Below, piece after piece: positions 50,614 to 59,183 of a stretch of 64,000 nucleotides of DNA. The notes under the pieces are model-generated. The model made no database searches. It was not told where the DNA came from and saw only the letters and a program-made list of their open reading frames with translations. The stretch is from Micromonospora sp. PLK6-60 (GTDB lineage: Bacteria > Actinomycetota > Actinomycetes > Mycobacteriales > Micromonosporaceae): contig NZ_JAIOAA010000004.1 of NCBI RefSeq assembly GCF_019890675.1, positions 310,001-374,000 on the forward strand, in the 5' to 3' direction. Within the stretch, counting starts at the first letter, position 1. Each line of letters starts with the position of its first letter. A program made the position numbers and the translations under genes.

Positions 50614-51509
50614 TTCACGGACTCCTTGGTCGACGAGCCGGCGGTGAGGGTGAGGAACAACTGCTCGAGGCCGCCCGAGTCGGCGGGCCGCAACTCGGTC
50701 AGGACCAGGCCGGCGTCCGCCGCCGCCTGCCCCACCGCGCCCGCCTCGGCCCGCACCACGAACCCGCCGTCGGTGCCGGCGGTGGCGTCCAGGCCGGCCC
50801 GGTCCAGGGTCAGCCGCAGGGCATGCGGATCCCGGGCGCGGACCAGGGTGCCGGCACCGGCCAGCAGCTCGTCCCGGCCGCCCTGGGCGACCACCCGGCC
50901 ACCACCGATCACCACCAGCCGGTCGGCGACCGCCTCCACCTCGCGCAGCAGGTGCGAGGAGAGCAGCACGGTGCCGCCCCGGTCGGCGAAGTCGCGCAGC
51001 AGGCCGCGCATCCAGAAGATCCCCTCCGGGTCGAGGCCGTTGGCCGGCTCGTCGAGGATCAACACCCGGGGGTCACCGAGCAGCGCGTGCGCCAGGCCGA
51101 GCCGCTGCCGCATGCCCAGCGAGTACGCCCGCACCCGGCGCCGGGCCGCGGTCGGGTTCAGCCCGACCTTGTCGAGCGTGTCGGCCACCCGCCCCCGCTC
51201 CACGCCCATGGTCCGGGCGGCCACCGCGAGCACCTCCCGGCCGGTGCGGCCGGCGTGCTGGGCGGAGGCGTCGAGCAGCACGCCGACCTCCCGGCCCGGG
51301 TTGGGCAGCCGGCGGTAGGGCCGCCCGCTCACCGTCGCACTGCCCGCCGTCGGTGCGGTGAGGCCGCAGATCATGCGCATGGTGGTGGACTTGCCGGCAC
51401 CGTTCGGGCCGAGGAAACCGGTCACGGTGCCCGGTTCGCAGCGGAACGAGACATCCTCGACGGCGGGGTGCGGGCCGTACCGCTTGGTGAGGTTTTCGAC
51501 TTCGATCAT
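50610..51509 (-). CDS. ABC transporter ATPase
   Basis: 299 residues from ATG 51509. Walker A GPNGAGKSTTMRMI, Q-loop region GVLLDASAQHAGRTGRE, signature YSLGMRQRLGLA, Walker B VLILDEPANGLDPEG and switch LLSSHLLREVEAVAD. A C-terminal extension of about 90 residues follows, as in CcmA/NatA-type exporters for antibiotic resistance. First gene of a three-gene operon. Confidence 0.92.
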   Translation of the reverse strand: MIEVENLTKRYGPHPAVEDVSFRCEPGTVTGFLGPNGAGKSTTMRMICGLTAPTAGSATVSGRPYRRLPNPGREVGVLLDASAQHAGRTGREVLAVAARTMGVERGRVADTLDKVGLNPTAARRRVRAYSLGMRQRLGLAHALLGDPRVLILDEPANGLDPEGIFWMRGLLRDFADRGGTVLLSSHLLREVEAVADRLVVIGGGRVVAQGGRDELLAGAGTLVRARDPHALRLTLDRAGLDATAGTDGGFVVRAEAGAVGQAAADAGLVLTELRPADSGGLEQLFLTLTAGSSTKESVK

Positions 51510-51632
51510 GTGTCGAGCCTGCCGGCGCCACCCGGCCGGGCGCTGCGGCCGGCGGTCGAGCGGGGCACCGTCTCCGGTCTACGGCGGGCGTCGACTTTGG
51601 TAGCTGGTGGCCCCGACCGGCGGCTCCCTACC

Positions 51633-52907
51633 ATGGGCTGGGTGAACAGCGTCGCCGTACCGGATCATCCCTGGCTGCTGCCGGGCTCGTTGGCCGCGGC
51701 CGGCCGCGCGGCGCCCGCCGCCCGGGTCGTGCGCCGCACCCCCCGGGACTGGCTCGTCGACGGCCTGGCCTTCCTCGTCGCGCTCGGGTGGGTGGCGCTG
51801 ACCTGGAACGACTCGCTGTCGGCGGACCCACAGGTCGCGCTGAACGCCGGGCCGTCGTGGCTCAACGAGGTCGACGTGGTGATCGGCGTCCTGGCCGGCG
51901 CGGCGCTGTGGCTGCGCCGGCGGTGGCCGGTCGGGCTCGCCGTGGCCACCGCCCCGCTGGCGTTGTTCTCGGTCAGCGCGGCCGCGGCCCTGCTGATCAT
52001 CCTGTTCACCGTGGTGGTGCACCGGCCGCTGCCGGTCGCCGCGGCGCTGGTCGGCTGGCACCTGCTGACCAGCCCGATCTACGTCGCGATCCGGCCCGAC
52101 CCGACGATGCCGTTCTGGGCGAGCATGGCCTGGACGGTGATGTTCATCGGCGTCCTGGTGGCCTGGGCGCTGTTCGTCCGGGCCCGCCGGCAGCTCGTGC
52201 TCTCGCTGCGCGACCGCGCCGAACGGGCCGAGGCCGAGCAGCAGCTGCGGGTCGCCCAGGCCCGGCAGCTGGAACGCACCCGGATCGCCCGCGAGATGCA
52301 CGACGTGCTCGCCCACCGGATCTCCCTGCTCAGCCTGCACGCCGGCGCCCTGGAGTTCCGGCCCGACGCGCCGGCCGACGAGGTCGGCCGGGCGGCCGGG
52401 GTGATCCGGTCCAGCGCGCACGCCGCGTTGCAGGACCTGCGCGAGGTGATCGGCGTGCTGCGGGCCGGGACCGGCGACGGGGAGACGGCCAGCCCGGAGC
52501 GCCCCCAGCCCACCCTGGCCGAGGTGCCGACGCTGGTCGCCGAGTCCCGCGCCGCCGGGGTCCGGGTCTGCGTGCTGGACGAGGTGGTCGACGCGGCCGG
52601 CGTGCCGGTCGCGGTCGGGCGCAGCGCGTACCGGATCGTGCAGGAGGGGCTGACCAACGCCCGCAAGCACGCCCCCGGGGCGGTGGTGACCGTCCGGCTC
52701 GCCGGTGGCCCCGGGATCGGCCTCGCCGTGGAGATCCGCAACCCGTGGCCGGTGGGGGAGGCGGCGGGCGTCGCCATCCCGGGCACCGGGACGGGACTGG
52801 TCGGCGTCGCCGAGCGGGTCAGCCTGGCCGGCGGCCGGCTGGAGCACGGGCGCGACGCCGGCGGCGACTTCCGGCTGGCCGCCTGGCTGCCCTGGCCCGC
52901 CGCGTGA
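51633..52907 (+). CDS. Sensor histidine kinase, NarL-type
   Basis: 424 residues from ATG 51633; GTG 51642 is an alternative. Four or five N-terminal TM helices (about 50-185), a coiled coil RAEAEQQLRVAQARQLERTR, the HisKA_3 H-box AREMHDVLAHRISLLSLHAG with the phospho-His, and the HATPase domain with IVQEGLTNARKHAPG (N-box) and GTGTGLVGVAERVSLAGG (G-box). No extracytoplasmic sensor domain is evident, so it may sense within the membrane. Its stop overlaps the regulator start (GTGA). Confidence 0.92.
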   Translation: MGWVNSVAVPDHPWLLPGSLAAAGRAAPAARVVRRTPRDWLVDGLAFLVALGWVALTWNDSLSADPQVALNAGPSWLNEVDVVIGVLAGAALWLRRRWPVGLAVATAPLALFSVSAAAALLIILFTVVVHRPLPVAAALVGWHLLTSPIYVAIRPDPTMPFWASMAWTVMFIGVLVAWALFVRARRQLVLSLRDRAERAEAEQQLRVAQARQLERTRIAREMHDVLAHRISLLSLHAGALEFRPDAPADEVGRAAGVIRSSAHAALQDLREVIGVLRAGTGDGETASPERPQPTLAEVPTLVAESRAAGVRVCVLDEVVDAAGVPVAVGRSAYRIVQEGLTNARKHAPGAVVTVRLAGGPGIGLAVEIRNPWPVGEAAGVAIPGTGTGLVGVAERVSLAGGRLEHGRDAGGDFRLAAWLPWPAA

Positions 52908-53584
52908 GCGCCGGGCAGCCGCCGGTCCGGGTCCTGATCGTCGACGACGACGCGCTGGTCCGGGCCGGCCTGTCGATGATCCTCGGCGGGGTGCCGGAGG
53001 TGCTGGTCGTCGGCGAGGCGGCCGACGGCGCCGAGGTGCCCGCGGCGGTCGCCGCGTACGCCCCGGACGTCGTGCTGATGGACATCCGGATGCCCCGGGT
53101 CGACGGGCTGACCGCCACCGAGGCGCTGCGGGCCGCGCCGGACCCGCCCGAGGTGCTGGTGCTGACCACCTTCGACGCCGACGAGCAGGTGCTGCGGGCG
53201 CTGCGCGCCGGGGCGGGTGGCTTCCTGCTCAAGGACACCCCGCCGGCCGAGATCGTGGCCGCCGTGCGGCGGGTCGCGGCCGGCGAGGCGACCCTCTCCC
53301 CGGCGGTGACCCGCCGGCTGATCACGCACGTGACGGCCCCGGCGCCGGCCACCGGCCCGGACGCCCGGCGGGACCGGGCCCGGCGGCTGCTGGACGGGCT
53401 CACCGCGCGGGAGCGGGAGGTGGCCGTCGCCCTCGGGCAGGGCCGGACGAACGCGGAGATCTCGGCGGAGCTGTTCATGAGCGTGGCGACGGTCAAGGCG
53501 TACGTGTCCCGGCTGCTGGCCAAGCTCGACCTGAACAACCGGGTGCAGGTGGCCCTGCTCGTGCACGACGCCGGCCTGGTCTGA
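52904..53584 (+). CDS. LuxR-type response regulator
   Basis: 226 residues from GTG 52904. Receiver domain: VLIVDDDALVRAGL, VVLMDIRMPRVDG with the phospho-acceptor Asp, VLVLTTFDADEQV and FLLKDTPPAEI (Lys). C-terminal LuxR HTH: LTAREREVAVALGQGRTNAEI and MSVATVKAYVSRLLAKL. Cotranscribed with the kinase and divergent from the ABC operon, a pairing typical of a sensed toxic compound and its exporter. Confidence 0.93.
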   Translation: MSAGQPPVRVLIVDDDALVRAGLSMILGGVPEVLVVGEAADGAEVPAAVAAYAPDVVLMDIRMPRVDGLTATEALRAAPDPPEVLVLTTFDADEQVLRALRAGAGGFLLKDTPPAEIVAAVRRVAAGEATLSPAVTRRLITHVTAPAPATGPDARRDRARRLLDGLTAREREVAVALGQGRTNAEISAELFMSVATVKAYVSRLLAKLDLNNRVQVALLVHDAGLV

Positions 53585-53707
53585 CCGGCTCCCCACCGAG
53601 GGCCGGCCACCGGGTTTGAACCGCTGCCGCTCACCCTCCGTACCACCTGCCGAGGATGCGGTACGGCGCTTCCGCCGTCACCGATGCCGAGCTGCGGGAG
53701 GCCTGCC

Positions 53708-54154
53708 GTGCGAGTTGGTGAGCAGTCGACGGATCCCATCGACCTGATCCTGGGCGAGGTGCCGGTGCCGGCGCCGTTGACCCCCGAGGACGTCCGGCTC
53801 GCGGTGCGCGCGGTCGTCGTGCACACCGCCGAGGAGTGGCCGAGCGGATCGCTGTGCCGCAACGACGGCGCCACCTACCCCTGCCGCCTGCACCGGTGGG
53901 GCCGGCGGGTGCTGGAGGCGCACGGGCTCAACGAGCGTCAGATCGAGGCGCTGATCCGGCACGGCAACCCGTTCGTGCACGTGCCCTTCCCGTTCGTGAT
54001 CAACGGTCCGGCGCGCCCGGACCGTACCGCCGTCTCCGCCCCGCGCGGCCCGGTCGGCCGGGGTGTCCCGCCCGCGGCGCGGCCCGCCTTCCGGCCCGGC
54101 GGGCCCGGTCGGCCGGCCCCGGCCGCCGCGCCGCGCTGGCCCCGGGCGAGCTGA
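53708..54154 (+). CDS. Small protein of unknown function with CRND/YPCRLHRWG motif, paralog 1
   Basis: 148 residues from GTG 53708. The folded part (about 25-85) contains LTPEDVRLAVRAVVVHTAEEW, LCRNDGATYPCRLHRWGRRVL and HGLNERQIEALI. The tail is Pro/Arg/Gly-rich and low-complexity. The gene at 60294 shares the central block. I recognise no characterised family; the two Cys and a His could bind metal. A hairpin at 54233 follows. Confidence 0.6.
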   Translation: MRVGEQSTDPIDLILGEVPVPAPLTPEDVRLAVRAVVVHTAEEWPSGSLCRNDGATYPCRLHRWGRRVLEAHGLNERQIEALIRHGNPFVHVPFPFVINGPARPDRTAVSAPRGPVGRGVPPAARPAFRPGGPGRPAPAAAPRWPRAS

Positions 54155-54232
54155 CGGCGCCGCGGCCGGGCGTCGGGGAGACGGCCCGGCCGTGGTGGCC
54201 GGATCGGGGGTACGCCCGATCGCCCGGGTGCC

Positions 54233-54282
54233 GCGACGCCGGCCCGGCCCAGGACCCCCACCCGGGGCCGGGCCGGCGTCGC
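54233..54282. terminator. Hairpin between paralog 1 and M15 peptidase genes
   Basis: GCGACGCCGGCCCGGCCC pairs with GGGCCGGGCCGGCGTCGC around a loop of about 14 nt. It abuts the stop of the minus-strand peptidase gene. Confidence 0.8.
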
Positions 54283-55065
54283 TCACCTGCCGCGGATCCC
54301 GCACTCCGACGCGGACCAGCTGGTCGTGTTCCGGGACCGGTCGTCGTTGTTTTCCCGCCGGGAGTCCAGGTGCACGTGGTCGTCGTGGTTGGGGTAGCCG
54401 GGCCCGTAGAGGCCGCTGAACCCGTGGTTGCGGGCCTGCCGGGCGATCTGGCAGAGGGAGACGCCGCGGGCGGTCACGTCGGCGGCGTTGCCGTAGAGGT
54501 GCTGGCTGTCGCCGGCCCCGCCGGCCCGGTTGTTGCAGGCCCGGCTGCGGAACCCGCTGGACACGGAGAGCGGCTTGTCGCCCAGGCCGCGGCGCAGCGC
54601 CTCCAGCTTCCACATGGTCCGCACGCTGTTGAACCGGGTACGCGGCGCGGACAGCGGCCCGCCGTTCCACCCGGTCCGCCCGCAACCGTCGTCCAGTTGG
54701 GCGTAGTCGAAGTGCCGGGGTGTGCAGTCGTCGTCCTGGAGCTCGTACAACTTGCCGAAGGTCTGCGGGCCGGCGACGCCGTCGACCCTCAGCCCGTACG
54801 CGGCCTGGAAGCGCCGGACGGCGGCGGCGGTCTTCGGCCCGTACCGGCCGTCGTTCTCGACGACGTCCCGGTAGCCCGCCCAGCCGGCGACCCGGATCTG
54901 GAGTTGGCGGACGTCCGCACCGGTGCGCCCCTGGCTGAGGGTGCGTTTCCAGGTGTAGCAGCCGTCGGCGTGGGCGGCCGGCGCGGCGGCCAGGGTGGCG
55001 ATCGCCGCTCCGGGTAGGGCCAGGGCGAGCGCGACGGCGGCTCGGCGCACAATGGTGAGACGCAC
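54283..55065 (-). CDS. Secreted peptidoglycan-binding/M15 D-Ala-D-Ala carboxypeptidase-like protein
   Basis: 260 residues from GTG 55065 with GGAGG 7 bp upstream. Signal peptide (about 1-33), a PG_binding_1 domain (about 45-105: GRTGADVRQLQIRVAGWAGY, then AAAVRRFQAAYGLRVDGVAGPQTF), and an M15_3-type zinc peptidase: SSGFRSRACNN, DSQHLYGNAADV and DDHVHLDSR supply the metal-binding His/Asp residues. It should trim peptidoglycan cross-bridges or peptides outside the cell. All key residues look present. Confidence 0.85.
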   Translation of the reverse strand: MRLTIVRRAAVALALALPGAAIATLAAAPAAHADGCYTWKRTLSQGRTGADVRQLQIRVAGWAGYRDVVENDGRYGPKTAAAVRRFQAAYGLRVDGVAGPQTFGKLYELQDDDCTPRHFDYAQLDDGCGRTGWNGGPLSAPRTRFNSVRTMWKLEALRRGLGDKPLSVSSGFRSRACNNRAGGAGDSQHLYGNAADVTARGVSLCQIARQARNHGFSGLYGPGYPNHDDHVHLDSRRENNDDRSRNTTSWSASECGIRGR

Positions 55066-55284
55066 GGGAATCCTCCAGGTTGCGGAGCGAAATGGAATGG
55101 CGGGACGCCGGTCGGCGTCGCCATCACCCTCGCAAGCTCCGCTCGCATTTGATGGCAAATGGTGAGAATCGCTCGCGCCGCCGCGCGATGCCGTAAAGGT
55201 GGCGTACCGCCACCGTGGGTGACTCCCCTCCCTTTCCCGCCGCGAGGTACCGTCACGACGGGCCCGCGGACGGGGGAGGTGGGC

Positions 55285-55926
55285 GTGGCGCGCGGAGGGG
55301 TCTTCTGCGTCGAGGGGCAGTGGCACCGCGATCTGAACGAGCGCGGTTCGGTGCTGCCCACGTTGGAGCTGCTCGAACGACTCGGCCGGATCCGCTTCAT
55401 CCACAAGGACGCCGCCACCCGCGACGAGCTCTTCTACTTCCTGGACCGTTGGCTGCTCAAGCAGTACGCCGACTACCGGGTCGGCTTCTTCGCCATGCAC
55501 GGCGAACCCAGCCGGCTCTGCCTGACCGACTGGGACTCGGTCGAGCTGACCGACGTGGCGGAACGGATGGCCGGCCGGTGCGACGGGCGCCGACTCTATT
55601 TCGGCAGCTGCTCGGTGCTGCGTGCCTCCGACGCCACGCTGCGCGATTTCCTGGAGGTCACCGGAGCCGCTCTGATCTGCGGTTTTACCCGCGATGTCGA
55701 CTGGGTTGAATCGGCCGCCTTCGAAACGGTGCTGCTCGACGTGCTCGCCAACGGCCAGCGGCACAACGCCGCCGAGCTGCGGATGGGCTCGGCGCACTGG
55801 GCGCCGCTCGCCTCGTACCTCGGCTTCCGGGTGATCTACGCCAACGGCCGGGCCTGGCGGCCCAGCGGCCGCCCCCGGGTGCCCAACCAGGCCACCGCCC
55901 GCCGGGCCCTGGGCCGCCCGCGCTGA
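55285..55926 (+). CDS. DUF6642-like protein, caspase-like His/Cys dyad
   Basis: 213 residues from GTG 55285, behind GGGGGAGGTGG. The sequence shows FCVEGQWHRDLNERGSVLP, IRFIHKDAATRDELFYFL, VGFFAMHGEPSRL and RRLYFGSCSVLRASDATL. The His in MHG and Cys in GSC are spaced and strand-placed like the catalytic dyad of the caspase/CHAT fold. Later GFTRDVDWVESAAF matches the family. No partner domain is fused. It could be a bare protease, possibly immune-related, or inactive; this is a structural guess. Confidence 0.65.
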   Translation: MARGGVFCVEGQWHRDLNERGSVLPTLELLERLGRIRFIHKDAATRDELFYFLDRWLLKQYADYRVGFFAMHGEPSRLCLTDWDSVELTDVAERMAGRCDGRRLYFGSCSVLRASDATLRDFLEVTGAALICGFTRDVDWVESAAFETVLLDVLANGQRHNAAELRMGSAHWAPLASYLGFRVIYANGRAWRPSGRPRVPNQATARRALGRPR

Positions 55927-55981
55927 GCCGCACCGGCTCCCGGCCCGGGCGGCCGGCGCCGGCGGCTGGTAGAACCGACAC

Positions 55982-56446
55982 ATGGCACGCAGCATCGCGA
56001 GCAACACCCGCGTCGACCGGGACGCGCTCACCGAGTTCCTCCGCCCCCGGCACCGGGTGCTGCTGATGACCACCCGGGCCGACGGCCGGCCGCAGTCCTC
56101 GCCGGTCTCCGGCGGCGTCGACGCGCAGGGCCGGCTGGTGATCTCCACCTATCCCGAGCGGGCCAAGGTGACGAACATCCGGCGCGACCCCCGGGTCTCG
56201 GCCTGCGTGCTCTCCGACGACTGGAACGGCCCGTGGGTGCAGGTCGACGGCACCGCCGAGGTGCTGGACCTGCCGGCTGCGCTGGAACCGCTCGTCGAAT
56301 ACTTCCGCAGCATCTCCGGGGAGCATCCGGACTGGGACGAGTACCGGGCGGCGATGGTCCGGCAGGGCAAGTCGCTGATCCGGGTGACCATCGAGGCGTG
56401 GGGGCCGATCGCCACCGGCGGCTTCCCCGCCCGGCTGGCCGACTGA
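55982..56446 (+). CDS. PPOX class F420-dependent oxidoreductase
   Basis: 154 residues from ATG 55982. Split-barrel flavin/deazaflavin reductase: HRVLLMTTRADGRPQSSPVSGG (about 22-43), VISTYPERAKVTNIRRDPRVSACVL (key part RAKVTNIRRDPRVS), WVQVDGTAEVLD and LIRVTIEAWGP. The KxxNIRRDPR motif is typical of the actinobacterial F420-dependent Rv1155-like group. Substrate unknown. Confidence 0.88.
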   Translation: MARSIASNTRVDRDALTEFLRPRHRVLLMTTRADGRPQSSPVSGGVDAQGRLVISTYPERAKVTNIRRDPRVSACVLSDDWNGPWVQVDGTAEVLDLPAALEPLVEYFRSISGEHPDWDEYRAAMVRQGKSLIRVTIEAWGPIATGGFPARLAD

Positions 56447-56448
56447 GC

Positions 56449-57090
56449 TCAGTACGCGGCGGTGAACCGCATGTTCTCGAACCGCGGCTGCTCGATCTCG
56501 TCGACGACCGCCACCGCCAGGTCCTCGTAGGTGAGCACCGAGCGGCCCTGCGCGTCGGTCACCGGCTGCTCGGTGCCGGTCCGGTAGTGACCGGTCCGCT
56601 CGCCCGGGTGGAACTCCAGCGGCGGCGGCGAGACGTACGTCCAGGTCACGCCGTCGGCGGCGGTGCGGTAGACGGCCAGCGCGTCGGCCTGTCCCAACGC
56701 CGCGTCCCGATATTCGTCGGGGAAGTCCGGCTCGTCGAGGAACGGGGTGCCCTGCGGGGTGAGCAGCGTCGACCCGCCCCCCACGTGGATGATCCGCGGG
56801 GGCGCCGGCAGGTCGCGCAGCACGGTGACCAGGTTCTGCGCCGCGTCGCGCCAGAGCGCCCGCTCACCGCCGCCGACCGCCACCACCAGCACGTCCGCGT
56901 CCGGCGCCAACTCCCGTACGCTGCGCGCCGAGGTGACGTCGCCGGTGACCAGCCGTACCCCGGCCGGCAGGTAGTTGGTCGCCTCCGGGCGGCGCACCGC
57001 GGCGGTGACGCGGTGCCCCCGGTCGAACGCCTCGGCGGTGATCCGCGACCCCGCGGTGCCGCCGGCACCGAACACCACCACGTTGCTCAT
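56449..57090 (-). CDS. NAD(P)-dependent oxidoreductase, NmrA/NAD(P)H-binding type
   Basis: 213 residues from ATG 57090. Rossmann start VVVFGAGGTAGSRITAEAFDRGH (key part GAGGTAGSRI), VTGDVTSARSV, VLVVAVGGGE and IIHVGGGSTLL. It lacks YxxxK and is of the NAD(P)H-binding (PF13460) type, perhaps a flavin-reductase-like or redox-sensing protein. It converges with the PPOX gene, whose stop lies 3 bp away. Confidence 0.85.
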   Translation of the reverse strand: MSNVVVFGAGGTAGSRITAEAFDRGHRVTAAVRRPEATNYLPAGVRLVTGDVTSARSVRELAPDADVLVVAVGGGERALWRDAAQNLVTVLRDLPAPPRIIHVGGGSTLLTPQGTPFLDEPDFPDEYRDAALGQADALAVYRTAADGVTWTYVSPPPLEFHPGERTGHYRTGTEQPVTDAQGRSVLTYEDLAVAVVDEIEQPRFENMRFTAAY

Positions 57091-57168
57091 CGCCTGACCG
57101 CCTCCCGCCCGTGCCACCGTCCGCCTCCCAGGCTAGGGAGGCGGCGGGCGTCGGCGGGCGGTAACGGC

Positions 57169-58401
57169 TCAGTCGATCAGCGCGGCGTAGACCAGCTGGC
57201 GCAGCTGCGAGCGCAGCGGGTACGTGCTCGACGGCATCAGCTGGGTGAACAGCAGCGCGGTGACCTCCTCCACCGGGTCCACCCAGAACGCGGTGCTGGC
57301 CAGCCCGCCCCAGTAAAATTCGCCGACGCTGCTCGGCACCCGCGACGGCACCGGGTCCAGCACCACGGCGAAGCCCAGCCCGAAGCCGATGCCGTCGAGG
57401 ATCGTCTCGGAGAACCCCTCCGGGGCGAAGGAGGCCAGGTCGCCGCCGCCCGGCAGGTGGTTGCGGGTCATGAAGCGCACCGTGCGCGGGCCCAGCAGGC
57501 GGACCTCGTCCAGCTCGCCGCCGCGCAGCAGCAACTGGGTGAACCGGTGGTAGTCGGCGGCGGTGGAGACCAGCCCGCCACCGCCGGAGAACCAGCTCGG
57601 CTCGGTCAGCGCGGCCCGGCCGATGCCGTCGGCCCGGACCGCCTGCCCGGTGGCCGGGTGCGGGGCGTAGAGGGCGGCCAGCCGCTTGGCGTCCGTCTCG
57701 TCGACCCACCAGCGGGTGTCGGTCATGCCCAGCGGGCGCAGGATCCGCTCGGCCAGGAACACGTCCAGGGACTGCCCGGAGACCACCTCCACCAGCCGGC
57801 CCAGCACGTCGGTGGCGACGCCGTAGTTCCAGCTCGTGCCCGGCTGGAACAGCAGCGGCAGCCGGGCCAGGCCGGCCGACGCCGCGGCCAGGTCCGCGCC
57901 CGGCGGCACCCCCAGGTCGAAGCCCGCCTTCCGGTACAGGCCGTCGACCACCGAGGTCTGCGCGAAGCCGTACGTCAGGCCGGCGGTGTGGGTGAGCAGG
58001 TGCCAGATGCGGATCGGCTCGACCGCCGGCACGGTGTACGGCTTGAGCAGCGAACCCTTGTCGAAGACCCGGACGTCGGCGAACTCCGGCAGCCAGCGGC
58101 TGATCGGGTCGGTCAGCTCGAACCGGCCCTGCTCCCAGAGCATCATCGCGGCGACCGAGGTGAGCGGCTTGGTCATCGAGTAGATCCGCCACAGCGTGTC
58201 CGCCTCGACCGGCGTGCCGGCCTCCCGGTCGCGCAGCCCGTACGTGGCCGAGTGGGCGATCTCGCCGCGCCGGGTCACCACGATCTGCCAGCCGGCCAGC
58301 CGGCCGTCGTCGACGTACCGGCCGAAGTGCTCGTCGATGCGGGCCAGCCGCGCGGGGTCGAAGCCGATCCGGTCCGGGTCGATGGTGCGCGCCACAGTCA
58401 C
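57169..58401 (-). CDS. Serine hydrolase, class C beta-lactamase/esterase family
   Basis: 410 residues from GTG 58401. Catalytic SMTK in RIYSMTKPLTSVAAM (SxxK), YGVATD for the YxN-type motif, and a WGGLASTAFW late motif near KTG position. No signal peptide. This is the EstB/DD-peptidase-like hydrolase group, which often acts as an esterase. Substrate unknown. Confidence 0.87.
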   Translation of the reverse strand: MTVARTIDPDRIGFDPARLARIDEHFGRYVDDGRLAGWQIVVTRRGEIAHSATYGLRDREAGTPVEADTLWRIYSMTKPLTSVAAMMLWEQGRFELTDPISRWLPEFADVRVFDKGSLLKPYTVPAVEPIRIWHLLTHTAGLTYGFAQTSVVDGLYRKAGFDLGVPPGADLAAASAGLARLPLLFQPGTSWNYGVATDVLGRLVEVVSGQSLDVFLAERILRPLGMTDTRWWVDETDAKRLAALYAPHPATGQAVRADGIGRAALTEPSWFSGGGGLVSTAADYHRFTQLLLRGGELDEVRLLGPRTVRFMTRNHLPGGGDLASFAPEGFSETILDGIGFGLGFAVVLDPVPSRVPSSVGEFYWGGLASTAFWVDPVEEVTALLFTQLMPSSTYPLRSQLRQLVYAALID

Positions 58402-58468
58402 CCGTCGAACCTACTAGTGGGTACTCCGGCATCGGAAGGGTGTCGGTGGGCGGCGCTAGCCTGGGTCG

Positions 58469-59062
58469 GTGCCGGAGCCGACCGAGGACGCGACCTTCCA
58501 TGACGACGACTGGTATGCCGAGGAGTTGGTGGACCGGCACTTCGTCCGCTGCTCCTTCCAGCGGGTCGACCTGACCGAGGCGCTCACCCAGGGCGCGGTG
58601 TTCACCGAGTGCGACTTCGGCAACGTCCGCTTCAACGCCTCCCGACACACGGCCTCCGCCTTCATCCGGTGCACCTTCCGCCGGTGCAACTTCTTCGACG
58701 CCGAGTTCACCGGCTGCAAGCTGGTCGGCAGCAGCTTCACCGACTGCGACCTGCGCCCGCTGCGGATCGACGGCGGGGACTGGTCGTTCGTCACCCTGAC
58801 CCGGGCCGACCTGCGCGACGCGCGGCTGACCGGGGTGCGGATGCGGGAGGCCGACCTCGTCGGGGCGGACCTGACCGACGCCACGGTGACCGGGGTGGAC
58901 CTCTCCGGCGCGCAGCTCGACGGCTGCCGGCTCACCCGGGCCGACCTGCGCGGCAGCGACCTGACCGCGCTCGACCCGAGCGCGGTGGAGCGGGCCGGTG
59001 CGCTGATCGACCCGGAGCAGGCGGTCGTGCTGGCCCAGGCGCTCGGCTTCCGCATCGGCTGA
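58469..59062 (+). CDS. Pentapeptide repeat protein
   Basis: 197 residues from GTG 58469. The right-handed quadrilateral helix repeats A(D/N)LxX are read along the middle: FVRCSFQRVDLTEALTQGAVF, FIRCTFRRCNFFDAEF, LTRADLRDARLTGVRMREADL, and DLSGAQLDGCRL (pieces of at most 20 residues). The family includes gyrase-protecting McbG/Qnr-like proteins, but this sequence has no clear link to them. Function unknown. Confidence 0.87.
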   Translation: MPEPTEDATFHDDDWYAEELVDRHFVRCSFQRVDLTEALTQGAVFTECDFGNVRFNASRHTASAFIRCTFRRCNFFDAEFTGCKLVGSSFTDCDLRPLRIDGGDWSFVTLTRADLRDARLTGVRMREADLVGADLTDATVTGVDLSGAQLDGCRLTRADLRGSDLTALDPSAVERAGALIDPEQAVVLAQALGFRIG

Positions 59063-59183
59063 GCCCGCAGGTGGCGCGGTGCCCGGCCGGGGCGCCAGGC
59101 CCAGCCCCGGGAATACCGGATGGTAACGAACTGGAAACGCCCACCGTCCGACATATGGCGCGCAGCGCCCCGGCGATGACACC

